Positions 47,546 to 56,134 of a stretch of 64,000 nucleotides of DNA are shown one piece after another (position 1 is the stretch's first letter; each line of letters opens with the position of its first letter). The translations under genes and the position numbers were made by a program. The stretch is taken from IMG/VR virus record IMGVR_UViG_3300034407_001956, positions 30,370 to 94,369 of that record; one strand, given 5' to 3'. Source of the stretch: a virus. A model generated the notes under the pieces. The model was not told the origin of the DNA. It saw nothing but the letters and a program-made list of their open reading frames with translations, and searched no databases.

Positions 47546-47689
47546 ATGATGAAAGAGACTTTAAGAACCATTTTGTTACTATTCGTTTTAATAACAGACA
47601 ATGCTGGTGCTACTAATCTTAAAAAAAATAAAAAAAACTTAAAAAAAGGCTTGACTCATATTGCATTTTGTTTGTATGATCAGGTATGA
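47546..47689 (+). CDS. Possible short exported peptide
   Basis: A 47-codon frame starting about at the predicted transcription start, with a hydrophobic signal-like stretch (LLLFVLITDNAGA) and a Lys run. It reads through the next promoter and may be spurious. No ribosome site is available if the promoter is correct. Confidence 0.25.
   Translation: MMKETLRTILLLFVLITDNAGATNLKKNKKNLKKGLTHIAFCLYDQV
47651..47680 (+). promoter_or_regulatory. Sigma70-like promoter (TTGACT-18-TATGAT)
   Basis: TTGACT at 47651-47656, TATGAT at 47675-47680, in the family context AAGGCTTGACTCATATTGCA. It drives the VWA gene. Confidence 0.72.
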
Positions 47690-47703
47690 GAAAAAGGGAA
47701 AAT

Positions 47704-49803
47704 ATGAAGAAGATAAAAAACTTTAATCCAATGGCTCTCAGAGAGAAATACTCTGTGGGTTCTTCTAATAAAAAAAATAACTACTCTTCTTTTTGGTTGG
47801 ATAATGATTGGGATAATAACTCTTCAATCTTTGATGACGAAACAGATAAAAAGAAAGGTGTTGATTTAGTTGCTTTGGCTTCTTATAGAAGAGCCATTAG
47901 TAACTTTGTTTCTATTGTGACTGGTGAATCAGACATCAAAGTGACTTTCAAATCTAGTGGAGATAGTTATACTGATGGTAAGGCTGTCACTATCTCATCT
48001 AAATTAGATGACAAATTATTTGATTCTACTGTTGGTTTGGCTCTTCACGAAGGTAGTCACATTAAACTATCAGACTTTGATTTTCTAAAACAACTCTCCA
48101 ATAACATTCCACAGGAATATATTAAGAGGGCTGAGGTTTTTGGTTGGGATGCTTATGATGTAAAAGAAAAACTTAAAAACTTATTGAACTATGTAGAAGA
48201 TAGAAGAATTGATTATTTTGTCTTTTCAAATTCACCTGGTTATAAAGGTTATTATCATTCAATGTATGATAAGTATTTTCATTCAAAGATTATTGATAAG
48301 GCTCTTCAAACTGATGAATATACAGATAAAGATTGGGATTCATACATTTTCAGAATTATCAATCTCACTAATAAGAATTCTAACTTAGATGCTTTACCAG
48401 GTCTCAGAGAAATCAAAAATCTTATCTTCAGAAATGTAAAAAGTTTAGAATCTACTTCAGATGCTTTTGGTGTCGCACTTAAAGTATTTCACATTCTATT
48501 AGATAATTTAGATGTACCGGCTTCTAATCAATCAGAAAATGGTGATGGTGAAGAGTCTGAAGATGGTGAAAATGTTGAAGGTGGTGAGGGTTCTGGTGGT
48601 GCTGGTGGTGATGAAGGTTCTGAAACAATCTCAGATGAAGAGTTTAATGAGTCTTTAGAAAATGGTGTTGGTTCAGGTGATGGAGATGATTCTAAATCTA
48701 AGGTTGAACTTTCAGATGCTCAGAAAAAACAACTTCAAAATGCCATCAAAAAGCAAGATAAGTTTATGAATGGAGATATTCAGAAAAAGCAATTGACTAA
48801 AAAAGATAAAGCTTCGATGGATTCAGTTGAGTCTGCCGGAATGAGTTATGTTGATGTTGCTGGTGCTACTAATCGTTGGACTGGTAAAAAAGTTCCTACT
48901 AAAGTTTTGATGGTAAAGAAATTTACTAAAGCTCTGGCTGAGTCTGATACAATTGGTATGATTGAAAATCCTAATTACAAATGGTCTAGAGAAGAGTACA
49001 AAGAAGCTATCGCTAAAGGTTTAGTGATGGGTACTATTTTAGGTAAGAAGCTTCAGGTTCGTGGAGAGTCTCGTGAGACTAAGTGGTCACGTTTGGATAG
49101 TGGTCGTATTGATAAGAGATTGGTTGCTGAGCTTGGGTTTGGTAATGAGAGAGTTTTCAAAACTACTTTTACTGAGTCTTACTCAGATGCTTTTCTTCAC
49201 ATTTCTATTGATGCTAGTGGTTCGATGGGTGGAGATAAGTGGACAAATACTCAGACTTCTGTTGCCGCCATCGCTAAGGCTTGTTCAATGATTAACAATG
49301 TTGATTTGGTTATTTCTTACAGAAGTACTCAAAGTGTCGGTAATGGTTACAGAAATAGAAATGAATCAAATCCATTGATGATGATTGCTTATGATTCCAG
49401 AGTTGATAAGATTTCAAAGATTAAGAATCTGTTTCCTCTACTTCGCCCATCAGGCACTACTCCTGAAGGATTGTGTTTTGAGGCTGTAATGAAAGAAATT
49501 GAAGTTGGTTCTAATGATAAAGATTCTTACTTCCTTAATTTTTCAGATGGAATGCCAATGTTTAGTAATAATGACATTGATTATTACCATGACACCGCTA
49601 TCGACCACACTTCTAAAATGATTAAAGAGATTCGTAGTCGTGGTGTTAAGGTTCTAAGTTACTTCATCGGAGATGGTTATGACAGAGAAAATTCTACTTC
49701 AACTTTCAAAAAAATGTATGGTAATGGTGCTGCTTTTGTCGATGTGACTTCGGTATTGGCTGTGGCTAAGACAATGAACAAATTGTTTTTGGAGAAAAAC
49801 TAA
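47704..49803 (+). CDS. CobT-like VWA-domain protein with HExxH segment
   Basis: The start chosen is ATG 47704, because the promoter's start point (about 47687) leaves the ATG at 47686 outside the transcript. The 699-residue protein has HEGSH at residues 115-119 (HExxH) and VEDRRID about 45 residues on, a metallopeptidase-like region. An acidic linker and a C-terminal VWA domain follow, with MIDAS DASGSMGG at residue 503. Similar VWA/peptidase proteins occur in many T4-like phages, paired with the AAA ATPase encoded next. Vitamin B12 function is not implied; a role in proteolysis or complex remodelling is more likely. Confidence 0.8.
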   Translation: MKKIKNFNPMALREKYSVGSSNKKNNYSSFWLDNDWDNNSSIFDDETDKKKGVDLVALASYRRAISNFVSIVTGESDIKVTFKSSGDSYTDGKAVTISSKLDDKLFDSTVGLALHEGSHIKLSDFDFLKQLSNNIPQEYIKRAEVFGWDAYDVKEKLKNLLNYVEDRRIDYFVFSNSPGYKGYYHSMYDKYFHSKIIDKALQTDEYTDKDWDSYIFRIINLTNKNSNLDALPGLREIKNLIFRNVKSLESTSDAFGVALKVFHILLDNLDVPASNQSENGDGEESEDGENVEGGEGSGGAGGDEGSETISDEEFNESLENGVGSGDGDDSKSKVELSDAQKKQLQNAIKKQDKFMNGDIQKKQLTKKDKASMDSVESAGMSYVDVAGATNRWTGKKVPTKVLMVKKFTKALAESDTIGMIENPNYKWSREEYKEAIAKGLVMGTILGKKLQVRGESRETKWSRLDSGRIDKRLVAELGFGNERVFKTTFTESYSDAFLHISIDASGSMGGDKWTNTQTSVAAIAKACSMINNVDLVISYRSTQSVGNGYRNRNESNPLMMIAYDSRVDKISKIKNLFPLLRPSGTTPEGLCFEAVMKEIEVGSNDKDSYFLNFSDGMPMFSNNDIDYYHDTAIDHTSKMIKEIRSRGVKVLSYFIGDGYDRENSTSTFKKMYGNGAAFVDVTSVLAVAKTMNKLFLEKN

Positions 49804-49928
49804 TGGAAAGTAAAATCAAAAACCTAATAAGAGAGCATGTAAAAAATATGCGAAGAAGTTATTGGTGGTTAGGCGAAAACGAAGATGTGGTTAAAAAAAT
49901 AATGAAAATAATTAAAGAAAAGGCTTGA
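49803..49928 (+). CDS. Small helical protein (41 aa)
   Basis: ATG 49803 overlaps the upstream TAA. The peptide has a basic amphipathic helix and RRSYWWLGENED. Its TGA is within the TTGACT of the next promoter. No family is known. Confidence 0.4.
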   Translation: MESKIKNLIREHVKNMRRSYWWLGENEDVVKKIMKIIKEKA

Positions 49929-49954
49929 CTCGTATTGCATTTTATGTGTATTAT
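49925..49954 (+). promoter_or_regulatory. Sigma70-like promoter (TTGACT-18-TATTAT)
   Basis: TTGACT at 49925-49930 and TATTAT at 49949-49954, context AAGGCTTGACTCGTATTGCAT. It drives the AAA ATPase gene, so VWA and AAA genes have near-identical promoters. Confidence 0.72.
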
Positions 49955-50013
49955 TAGGTGTAATGAGAGAGACAAAAATTAACAATTCAAATCAAATAAA
50001 AGGAAAAAAAGAT

Positions 50014-51171
50014 ATGAATAAATCTGTAATCGTAAAAGTAGAGATGTCGGGCAATCGTTATAATGCCTTCGACAAAGATGGTGTGAAATACACATCAGCT
50101 ATGGGAACAGGCACTCGTAAGAGAGCTTACCAACAGGGTATGGCTTTGGAACGTAGGGTTGATAAAAATGGTAGGAATTTTTGGTGGAAAGTTCCAATGT
50201 CAGAATTTGAGGCTACTTGTGCTCCTGTCATTGATGTTTCATCAGTTGATATTCCTACAGAACATGCTGAGGTTCTTAACTTCATTCACTCTTCTTATGG
50301 TTTAAAACCGCAAGGTTTGGTTATGAAAGAGCTGAAGTGGAAGTATCTGATTCGTTCAGCTGTTCGTGGTAAGAATATTTTGATGACAGGTCCTGCCGGA
50401 TGTGGAAAAACTATGGCGGCTAAGTCATTGGTTAATTCACTTGATAGGCCTGATTACTACTTCAATTTAGGTGCGACACAAGATCCTCGTGCCACTCTGA
50501 TTGGTAATACTCACTTTGATAAAAAGAAGGGTACTTACTTTTCTGAGGCTTTGTTTGTAAAAGCTATTCAAACTCCTAACGCTGTTATTTTGTTAGATGA
50601 GTTGAGTCGGGCTCATCCTGATGCTTGGAATATTTTGATGACTGTCTTAGATAGTGGTCAGAGATATTTGAGACTTGATGAGGGTGAAGGTCAAGAAACT
50701 ATCAATGTGGCTGAAGGTGTGACTTTCGTTGCCACCGCTAATGTGGGTAATGAATACACTTCTACCAGAGTTATGGATAAGGCTTTGATGGATAGATTCA
50801 TTATCGTAGAAATGGATGTTTTGACTTCTGATGAAGAACATGGCTTACTGAATTATATGTTTCCGCATGTTGATTCAGACTTACTAAAGTCTGTTGCTGA
50901 GATTGCTTCTTCAACTCGTAATGAGTCAAAGTCTGAAGCTGGTAGATTGTCGGGTGGTATTTCAACCAGAACTTCGGTTGAGATTGCTGGACTTCTCTTT
51001 GATGGTTTCGGATTAGATGAGGCGGCTGAAGTGACTGTCTATCCTCAGTTTTCTGATGATGGTGGGCTTGAGTCTGAAAGAACTTATGTGAAGCAGCTTG
51101 TTCAAAAGTATGTTTCTGATGGTTCTTCTGATGACTTGTTCAATGAAGATGAAGTTGAGAACGCTAACTAA
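50014..51171 (+). CDS. CobS/MoxR-like AAA+ ATPase
   Basis: The start chosen is ATG 50014 behind AAAGGAAAA, since the promoter begins transcription near 49961. The 385-residue protein has Walker A GPAGCGKT at residues 126-133, Walker B VILLDELSRA near 191-200, sensor FVATANVGNEYT and arginine-finger-type LMDRFIIVEMD. It is the ATPase partner of the VWA protein, as in MoxR/VWA and CobS/CobT pairs. An N-terminal 90-residue domain is phage-specific. The pair probably remodels or inserts metals into host or phage complexes. Confidence 0.85.
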   Translation: MNKSVIVKVEMSGNRYNAFDKDGVKYTSAMGTGTRKRAYQQGMALERRVDKNGRNFWWKVPMSEFEATCAPVIDVSSVDIPTEHAEVLNFIHSSYGLKPQGLVMKELKWKYLIRSAVRGKNILMTGPAGCGKTMAAKSLVNSLDRPDYYFNLGATQDPRATLIGNTHFDKKKGTYFSEALFVKAIQTPNAVILLDELSRAHPDAWNILMTVLDSGQRYLRLDEGEGQETINVAEGVTFVATANVGNEYTSTRVMDKALMDRFIIVEMDVLTSDEEHGLLNYMFPHVDSDLLKSVAEIASSTRNESKSEAGRLSGGISTRTSVEIAGLLFDGFGLDEAAEVTVYPQFSDDGGLESERTYVKQLVQKYVSDGSSDDLFNEDEVENAN

Positions 51172-51186
51172 GTTTCTCTCTGTGAA

Positions 51187-51214
51187 TGTCTGCTCCTACT
51201 AAGAGGGGCGGACA
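51187..51214 (+). terminator. Hairpin after AAA gene
   Basis: TGTCTGCTCC and GGGGCGGACA form a 10-bp stem with two G-T pairs and loop TACTAAGA. It has no T run and precedes the stronger terminator. Confidence 0.5.
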
Positions 51215-51220
51215 TCAAAC

Positions 51221-51264
51221 GGGTGGCTGGTTTTAATTCCTTTCTCCGGCCACCCAATTTTTTT
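51221..51264 (+). terminator. Strong intrinsic terminator
   Basis: GGGTGGC (51221-51227) pairs with GCCACCC (51249-51255), with flanking G-C pairs, and is followed by AA and seven T. It ends the VWA/AAA transcription unit. Confidence 0.85.
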
Positions 51265-51311
51265 ATCTGAAAGGTTTGAAGATTTTTAAATAAAAACAAA
51301 CAGGAGTAAAT

Positions 51312-51599
51312 ATGGAACAAAGTAAAATAGGTGATTTTGAAAACTTTATAATTATGGCAACTAAAACATCAGGACTATCCACAAGTTATAGTACATTTTT
51401 AGATTATAAAACAGTAAGAACATTTTTAAAGAAAATAGCGTCTACGCCAGATAATGATACTTTTTTATATGAGAAAACTATTTATAGTAAGAAGATTACA
51501 ACCGCAGATGCTAATAACATATTAACTAAATTAGATAGAAATGTTTATGATTCAAGAATGAGATTATTAGCTACGCAACTAAATATTAGATTACGATAG
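51312..51599 (+). CDS. Small protein, unknown
   Basis: A 95-residue protein after CAGGAG. It has a helical core (TVRTFLKKIASTPDN) and a C-terminal RMRLLATQLNIRLR. No family is recognised. It precedes the thermonuclease by 10 bases. Confidence 0.5.
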   Translation: MEQSKIGDFENFIIMATKTSGLSTSYSTFLDYKTVRTFLKKIASTPDNDTFLYEKTIYSKKITTADANNILTKLDRNVYDSRMRLLATQLNIRLR

Positions 51600-51609
51600 G
51601 AGAAAGCTA

Positions 51610-52107
51610 ATGGCTAAAAAACCAGCATCATTTGAGTACAATGGTACTTTAGATAGAGTTTTAGATGGAGACACAATCGATTGTTATATTGATTTAGGTT
51701 TTGATTTGAAGATTAAAAAAAGAATCAGATACATGGGTATTGATACTTGGGAATCAAGAACAAGAGATTTAGACGAGAAGAAGAAAGGTTTAGCTGCTAA
51801 AGCTAGAAACAAAGAATTATTAGAAGCTGGTGTGTTTAAGATTGTATCTCACGGAACTGGTAAATTTGGTAGGGTTCTCGGAGAGATTTTTGTATCACCT
51901 GATTCTGTAGGTCACGAAATTGCAGAAAATGTTGATAGGTCTGTAGATGGACTAGTTAGTATAAATGACATACTGATTAATGAAGGGCATGCTTATGAAT
52001 ATGATGGTGGAAAGAAAAAAGCATTTGTAGCTGAGATAGCTAAAGAGAAAGCAGCTAAGAAAGAAGATTTAGTTGATAAACCAGCTGAAGAAAATCAAGA
52101 AGAATAA
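51610..52107 (+). CDS. Thermonuclease (SNase-like)
   Basis: A 165-residue protein after AGGAG. DRVLDGDTIDCYIDLGFDL is the first catalytic strand with both Asp residues; RIRYMGIDTWESR contains the catalytic Arg and Glu-like positions; GKFGRVLGEIFV carries the second Arg. It should degrade DNA and RNA in a calcium-dependent way. It lacks a signal peptide, so it likely acts inside the cell on host nucleic acid. The C-terminus is a charged tail. Confidence 0.82.
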   Translation: MAKKPASFEYNGTLDRVLDGDTIDCYIDLGFDLKIKKRIRYMGIDTWESRTRDLDEKKKGLAAKARNKELLEAGVFKIVSHGTGKFGRVLGEIFVSPDSVGHEIAENVDRSVDGLVSINDILINEGHAYEYDGGKKKAFVAEIAKEKAAKKEDLVDKPAEENQEE

Positions 52108-52125
52108 AATAACTCAGGAGGTTAT

Positions 52126-52308
52126 ATGAGTAAAAAGAAAGATAGTGGTCAGTGGAATCACTATAAAAAGTGGACTACCAGTGAGGGTTACACATTTATG
52201 GCATTGAATGAATCAGATGCTATGGAGTATTTGAGTGTAATGCCAAAACATATGGGAGATGCTAAAAAGTTACAGGAGGTTAAAGATGAAAAGTCAAATG
52301 GCAAGTAG
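52126..52308 (+). CDS. Small basic protein, unknown
   Basis: A 60-residue protein after CAGGAGG. It includes WTTSEGYTFMALNESDAMEY. The following gene starts 23 bases before its stop. No family is recognised. Confidence 0.5.
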   Translation: MSKKKDSGQWNHYKKWTTSEGYTFMALNESDAMEYLSVMPKHMGDAKKLQEVKDEKSNGK

Positions 52309-52486
52309 GCAGGCAGAATCTTTGACTATGGATTTAGCAAAGATAAAAACCGCTATATCAGAATTAACAAATGTTGTTAATGAGATTAAAACTCAATTAG
52401 GTGTTGTAAACAAAAACACAAATCAATTAGAGTTAAATCTACCCAATGTAACAACAACCTTAGATTACCACGAAGAAGAACAATGA
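52286..52486 (+). CDS. Small coiled-coil protein, unknown
   Basis: The start chosen is ATG 52286, eight bases after AGGAGG. The 66-residue protein has an SLTMDLAKIKTAISELTNVV coil and an acidic tail. Its TGA overlaps the next ATG. Confidence 0.5.
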   Translation: MKSQMASRQAESLTMDLAKIKTAISELTNVVNEIKTQLGVVNKNTNQLELNLPNVTTTLDYHEEEQ

Positions 52487-52653
52487 AAAAAGAACGTACA
52501 AGATACAAAGTTCTAAATACAGTAACTACTGTAAATGGAACTTTGTATGCTAAAGAGGCTGTTTTCGTTGAGAATGTAGAAGCGAATGGTGATTGGAGAG
52601 TTAAAGATACTATGGGCAGAATTTGGTTTGTTAAGAAAGAGAATTTAAAATAA
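52483..52653 (+). CDS. Small beta-rich protein, unknown
   Basis: A 56-residue protein starting at the ATGA overlap. RTRYKVLNTVTTVNGTLYA and WRVKDTMGRIWFVKKENL suggest an SH3-like fold. No family is recognised. Confidence 0.5.
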   Translation: MKKERTRYKVLNTVTTVNGTLYAKEAVFVENVEANGDWRVKDTMGRIWFVKKENLK

Positions 52654-52667
52654 TATTTAGTTCTTCA

Positions 52668-52677
52668 TATATTTATT
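52668..52677 (+). promoter_or_regulatory. TATTTATT-type element (putative late promoter)
   Basis: TATATTTATT lies 20 bases before the holin candidate start, near a TGGAG site. Late expression of a lysis pair would fit. Confidence 0.45.
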
Positions 52678-52696
52678 GTTATATTGGAGAATTTTT

Positions 52697-53008
52697 ATGG
52701 AAAACAAAAAAGCCTTAGAAGCTTGTAATTGTAATTGCAAAGAAAAAAAAGTTGAAAAGAAACCAGACTTACCAACAGGTCCTGATTTATATTTGGGCGG
52801 AGATGGTTTGCCTGATTGGATGCAATTTACCATTACTGCTGGTATGTTTGCTATATTGTACTGGGTATTATATTTACTATTTCATCCTACCTTAGAATTG
52901 GATGAAACTCATAGAGATTTGTTGAACATTATATTAGGTACATTTATTGCTACTTTTGGTAAGACAATAGACTTTTGGTTTAGACACTCTAAGAAGAAGG
53001 AGAAATAA
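52697..53008 (+). CDS. Putative holin or lysis-associated membrane protein
   Basis: The start chosen is ATG 52697 after TTGGAG. The 103-residue protein has a Cys-rich start (ACNCNCKEKK), two hydrophobic helices (MQFTITAGMFAILYWVLYLL and LLNIILGTFIATFGKTIDFW) and a charged end. It sits three bases upstream of an endolysin gene. That layout, size and position suggest a holin, though small phage membrane proteins of other kinds also occur here. Confidence 0.6.
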   Translation: MENKKALEACNCNCKEKKVEKKPDLPTGPDLYLGGDGLPDWMQFTITAGMFAILYWVLYLLFHPTLELDETHRDLLNIILGTFIATFGKTIDFWFRHSKKKEK

Positions 53009-53010
53009 TA

Positions 53011-53487
53011 ATGTTAGTTGAATTTGATGATATTATAGAAGTAGTATTACACCACGAAGGTGGATATGTAAACGATCCTGACGATCCGGGCGGAGAGACT
53101 AATTTTGGCATAGCTAAACGTAGTCATCCCGATGTGGATATTGCCAACTTAACAAAAGATGGTGCTAAAGAAATTTATAAAGAACATTATTGGGATAAGA
53201 ACAAAGTAGAATCCCTTTCAGAAGAATTAAGACATATATATTTTGATATGTGTGTAAACCAAGGTAGAGGCAGAGCCGTTAAGATTCTACAACGTGCTGC
53301 AAATGCAAAAGGAGCTGGACTTAAAGTAGATGGTGGAATGGGCCCGATGACTATAGCCGCTATGGATGGAGTAGAGTTAGATAGAGTTAGAGCTTACAGA
53401 ATTAAATACTATGCTGATTTAGTTACTCGTAAACCAGACTTAGAAAAGTTCTACTTTGGTTGGTTTAGAAGAGGTTTAGAGGTATAA
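53011..53487 (+). CDS. GH108-type endolysin (peptidoglycan hydrolase)
   Basis: A 158-residue protein with AGGAG at the stop of the holin candidate gene. VVLHHEGGYVNDPDDPGGET holds the catalytic Glu16 in the family motif ExGGY, then NFGIAK, and IYFDMCVNQGRGRAVKILQR and a C-terminal peptidoglycan-binding-3-type segment (GMGPMTIAAM). It hydrolyses cell-wall glycan strands. It has no signal peptide, so it needs a holin to reach the wall. Confidence 0.9.
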   Translation: MLVEFDDIIEVVLHHEGGYVNDPDDPGGETNFGIAKRSHPDVDIANLTKDGAKEIYKEHYWDKNKVESLSEELRHIYFDMCVNQGRGRAVKILQRAANAKGAGLKVDGGMGPMTIAAMDGVELDRVRAYRIKYYADLVTRKPDLEKFYFGWFRRGLEV

Positions 53488-53612
53488 AAAAAGTTTAAAA
53501 TAAATTACGTTTTTATTAATTTTCTTTATATATATATTATAGAAGTTACTAATGTCGCTCAAAAGAGGACATTGGTGTTTGACTAAATAGTAAACAAAAT
53601 AGGAGAAACCTA

Positions 53613-54086
53613 ATGACTAAAGTAATAGTACGCAATCCATTTCCTGTAATCGACAGGGATTCTTTTTTAACACCATTTGATAAAATGTTCGACCAAATTG
53701 TCGAATCATCTTTTCCCGATGTAACAAAATCGGTTGGAGTTAAACCATTTCAAGGAACAGCATATCCAAAAGTAAATGTATATGAATACGATGATAAGAT
53801 TGGAATCATATCAGAGATTCCTGGTTTAGATAAGAAGCAGCTCAATGTAGAAGTTGAAGAGGGCATATTAACCATTAGTGGCGATAAGCACGGAATCGAT
53901 GGTGAAGATGGCGCTAAAGTACTTCGTAGAGAGTTAAAAGCATCTTCATTCAAACGTTCATTTGAACTTGGTGATTTATTAGATGGAGAAAACATTTCAG
54001 CTAATTTTAAAGATGGAATTCTCTCTGTTTCTATTCCTAAAATAGAACCAAAAAAGCCGACAAAGCACAGCGTCAAAATAAAATAG
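53613..54086 (+). CDS. hsp20: Hsp20/alpha-crystallin small heat-shock protein
   Basis: A 157-residue protein after TAGGAG. The alpha-crystallin domain has YPKVNVYEYDDKIGIISEIPG, LNVEVEEGILTISGDK and ISANFKDGILSVSIPK, with the GILxxxxP end. The short N-terminal arm and IXI-like tail (KHSVKIK) are usual. Phage Hsp20 genes are known in T4-like cyanophages, where they may protect assembly. A small hairpin AATGTC/GACATT stands in the leader. Confidence 0.9.
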   Translation: MTKVIVRNPFPVIDRDSFLTPFDKMFDQIVESSFPDVTKSVGVKPFQGTAYPKVNVYEYDDKIGIISEIPGLDKKQLNVEVEEGILTISGDKHGIDGEDGAKVLRRELKASSFKRSFELGDLLDGENISANFKDGILSVSIPKIEPKKPTKHSVKIK

Positions 54087-54272
54087 ATGCAAAAACGCAT
54101 CAATGTAAATGATGACGTGTTCGTAGTTCTTGGAACAGTGTCGGTAAATAAAGGTTATTCGCCAGATAAACTCAAAAGTATGTGGAGATTAGCCGATGCT
54201 GTTCTCAGGAACAACAATGATTATTATATATGTATGAAGTGTTTAGAAGCCGAATTTGAAGATATAAATTAG
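54087..54272 (+). CDS. Small protein, unknown
   Basis: A 61-residue protein whose ATG directly follows the Hsp20 stop. It includes KSMWRLADAVLRNNNDYYIC. No family is recognised. Confidence 0.45.
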   Translation: MQKRINVNDDVFVVLGTVSVNKGYSPDKLKSMWRLADAVLRNNNDYYICMKCLEAEFEDIN

Positions 54273-54280
54273 GTTTTGAA

Positions 54281-54290
54281 TATTTATTAT
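54281..54290 (+). promoter_or_regulatory. TATTTATT-type element (putative late promoter)
   Basis: AATATTTATTATAAATA includes both TATTTATT and TATAAATA and stands 20 bases before the GTG at 54310, near AGGAG. Confidence 0.45.
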
Positions 54291-54309
54291 AAATAAATAG
54301 GAGAAACTC

Positions 54310-55290
54310 GTGTTTGAACAATCTAAATCGTTTAATAAGTTAGTGGGATTTTCAGCTCTATCAATAGCTGGGAGCGCTGCTTTCTTTTCAGTATTTGGTT
54401 TATCAAAGCTATTTGCTGGAGCACAATTTGCTGTTATTATAATGGCTGGTTCATTAGAGTTTGGTAAATTAGTAGCTGCTTCATTTCTATATAGATATTG
54501 GGATAAAATAAATCTAGCACATAGAACCTATATGACAATAGCAGTTGTTACTCTCGTATTAATCACATCCGCCGGTATATTTGGATTTCTATCCAACGCA
54601 TACCAAGGTGCTACAGTAGGTTTTGAGAAAGAATCTACTGCTTTAATTTATAAACAAGACAGGCTAGACCAGTTAGAAGAAGATAAAGTATACTTAAAAG
54701 AGGAGTTAGATGCTGCTGTAAAAGAACTACCTGAAAACTATCGTACTGCTCGTAGAAAACTTAGAGAAGAATATCAACCTAAGATAAATCAAATCAATAC
54801 TGATATGATGGATTTGAAGGCTGAAATTGGAGATTTGAAGATAGCATTAGTAGAGACAGGAGTTGAAGTAGGACCTGCTATTTATTTAGCTAGGGTATTC
54901 AATTCAGATGTCGATACAGTTGTGAAATTCTTTATTTTTGTTCTTATCTTTGTATTCGATCCAATGGCAGTTTTATTTGTAATAAGTTACAATGTAACTC
55001 TGTTAAATGATAAAGAAGAACCTACCAAAAAGAAAGAAAAAAATAAAAAGTGGTGGGAAGTATATGGAGAAAAAGCTGAAAGAAAAAAGAAAGAATGGAA
55101 AGACAACATAAAATCTACAGTTAGTAATGATGAAAGATTCAATGCAAAAGAAGAACCAATTGAATTAGAGGCTGACTCTGAGGATATTGCATCAATAGAA
55201 GGATCTAAAAAAGATTTAGAAGCTAACTTAGTTGATCCACCACCTACTCAGAGATTAGAAAAAGGTGGATTTAGTAGAAAAATGAGATAA
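54310..55290 (+). CDS. Four-helix membrane protein with central coiled coil, unknown
   Basis: A 326-residue protein starting at GTG. Two hydrophobic pairs (residues 8-60 and 76-96; then 205-228) enclose a long coiled coil with EESTA..LDQLEEDKVYLKEEL and NQINTDMMDLKAEIGDLK. It resembles DUF4407-like membrane proteins. The cytoplasmic tail is Lys-rich and acidic. Function unknown; possible roles are membrane scaffolding or tape-type spanning. Confidence 0.55.
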   Translation: MFEQSKSFNKLVGFSALSIAGSAAFFSVFGLSKLFAGAQFAVIIMAGSLEFGKLVAASFLYRYWDKINLAHRTYMTIAVVTLVLITSAGIFGFLSNAYQGATVGFEKESTALIYKQDRLDQLEEDKVYLKEELDAAVKELPENYRTARRKLREEYQPKINQINTDMMDLKAEIGDLKIALVETGVEVGPAIYLARVFNSDVDTVVKFFIFVLIFVFDPMAVLFVISYNVTLLNDKEEPTKKKEKNKKWWEVYGEKAERKKKEWKDNIKSTVSNDERFNAKEEPIELEADSEDIASIEGSKKDLEANLVDPPPTQRLEKGGFSRKMR

Positions 55291-55297
55291 AAAAGTC

Positions 55298-55327
55298 TTG
55301 ACTTGTATTAGATTTTCTTATTATATT
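55298..55327 (+). promoter_or_regulatory. Sigma70-like promoter (TTGACT-18-TATATT)
   Basis: TTGACT at 55298-55303 and TATATT at 55322-55327, directly after the TAA of the membrane protein. It drives 55353. Confidence 0.72.
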
Positions 55328-55352
55328 TAGGTATAATACAGGGAAATAATAA

Positions 55353-55691
55353 ATGAATAATGAAAATAAAGTAATATATGATTCTTCGATAAGTAAATTA
55401 TTGGAAAACATTAAAGTGGATTACTCTAAATTTATGAGCAATCCAGAAATGGTTGAAAACTTTAACAATGGAGTTTCTGTTAAACCTGGTAGAAAGTTTG
55501 ACAAAGTTGTGCATGGTTCTTCAGTATGGGGATTCATCGCTAAAACAGATGGTGTACTAAAGGGTATTCCTTACTTTGTTGGAGATGTATTTAAAGCGGC
55601 TAGTTGGAGAGCTCCAGCTAAACACGTTAGAGGTACTATTTTTTCTTCTGAAACTAATTGGTTTAGTTGGACAGGACCAAGGTATTTATAG
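55353..55691 (+). CDS. Small basic protein, unknown
   Basis: A 112-residue protein beginning NNENKVIYDSSISKLLEN. It has SVWGFIAKTDGVLKGIPYF and ends in a Trp-rich block. Its stop touches the GTG of the next gene. The two form one short unit. Confidence 0.5.
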   Translation: MNNENKVIYDSSISKLLENIKVDYSKFMSNPEMVENFNNGVSVKPGRKFDKVVHGSSVWGFIAKTDGVLKGIPYFVGDVFKAASWRAPAKHVRGTIFSSETNWFSWTGPRYL

Positions 55692-56134
55692 TGAATAAGT
55701 GGATTGAATTTAACAAAAAACAATTTGGAAGTAGAATTGTTGCTTTGGAAAATATAATCAAAACACAGGTAAGGGCTAGTGGTAAATCGGATCAATTTAC
55801 TTCCGATATGTTAGTGGCATTGAAGTCTGGTAGAAAGATTACTCATAAGATGGAAGCAGCCATAAATAGCATTGTAAAACGCAATTCGCCTGAGGAGATG
55901 AGTAAGAGAGTTAAATGGGTTGAATCGGTAGTTCCTAAAATGCTAATGGTTAATAATTTGATAGGAGATACTGATTGGTCTGATGGGTATAAACGTAGTA
56001 AAGAATATTTTTTAGGAAGTATTATGAAACAGGCTACAAATAATATGAGATTATCCAAAAAACAAATGGATGCTGTAAATGGAATTTACAAACAGGCTGT
56101 AAATAATATTAAAAAAAATAAAAATAAGTCTTGA
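55691..56134 (+). CDS. Basic helical protein, unknown
   Basis: The start chosen is GTG 55691, overlapping the upstream stop. The 147-residue protein is Lys-rich and helical, with SDMLVALKSGRKITHKMEAA and a basic C-terminus (NNIKKNKNKS). It might bind nucleic acid. Its TGA is part of the next promoter's TTGACT. Confidence 0.5.
   Translation: MNKWIEFNKKQFGSRIVALENIIKTQVRASGKSDQFTSDMLVALKSGRKITHKMEAAINSIVKRNSPEEMSKRVKWVESVVPKMLMVNNLIGDTDWSDGYKRSKEYFLGSIMKQATNNMRLSKKQMDAVNGIYKQAVNNIKKNKNKS

Noticed and set aside
51610-52107. Secreted nuclease
   Set aside because: No signal peptide is present, so an intracellular role was preferred.
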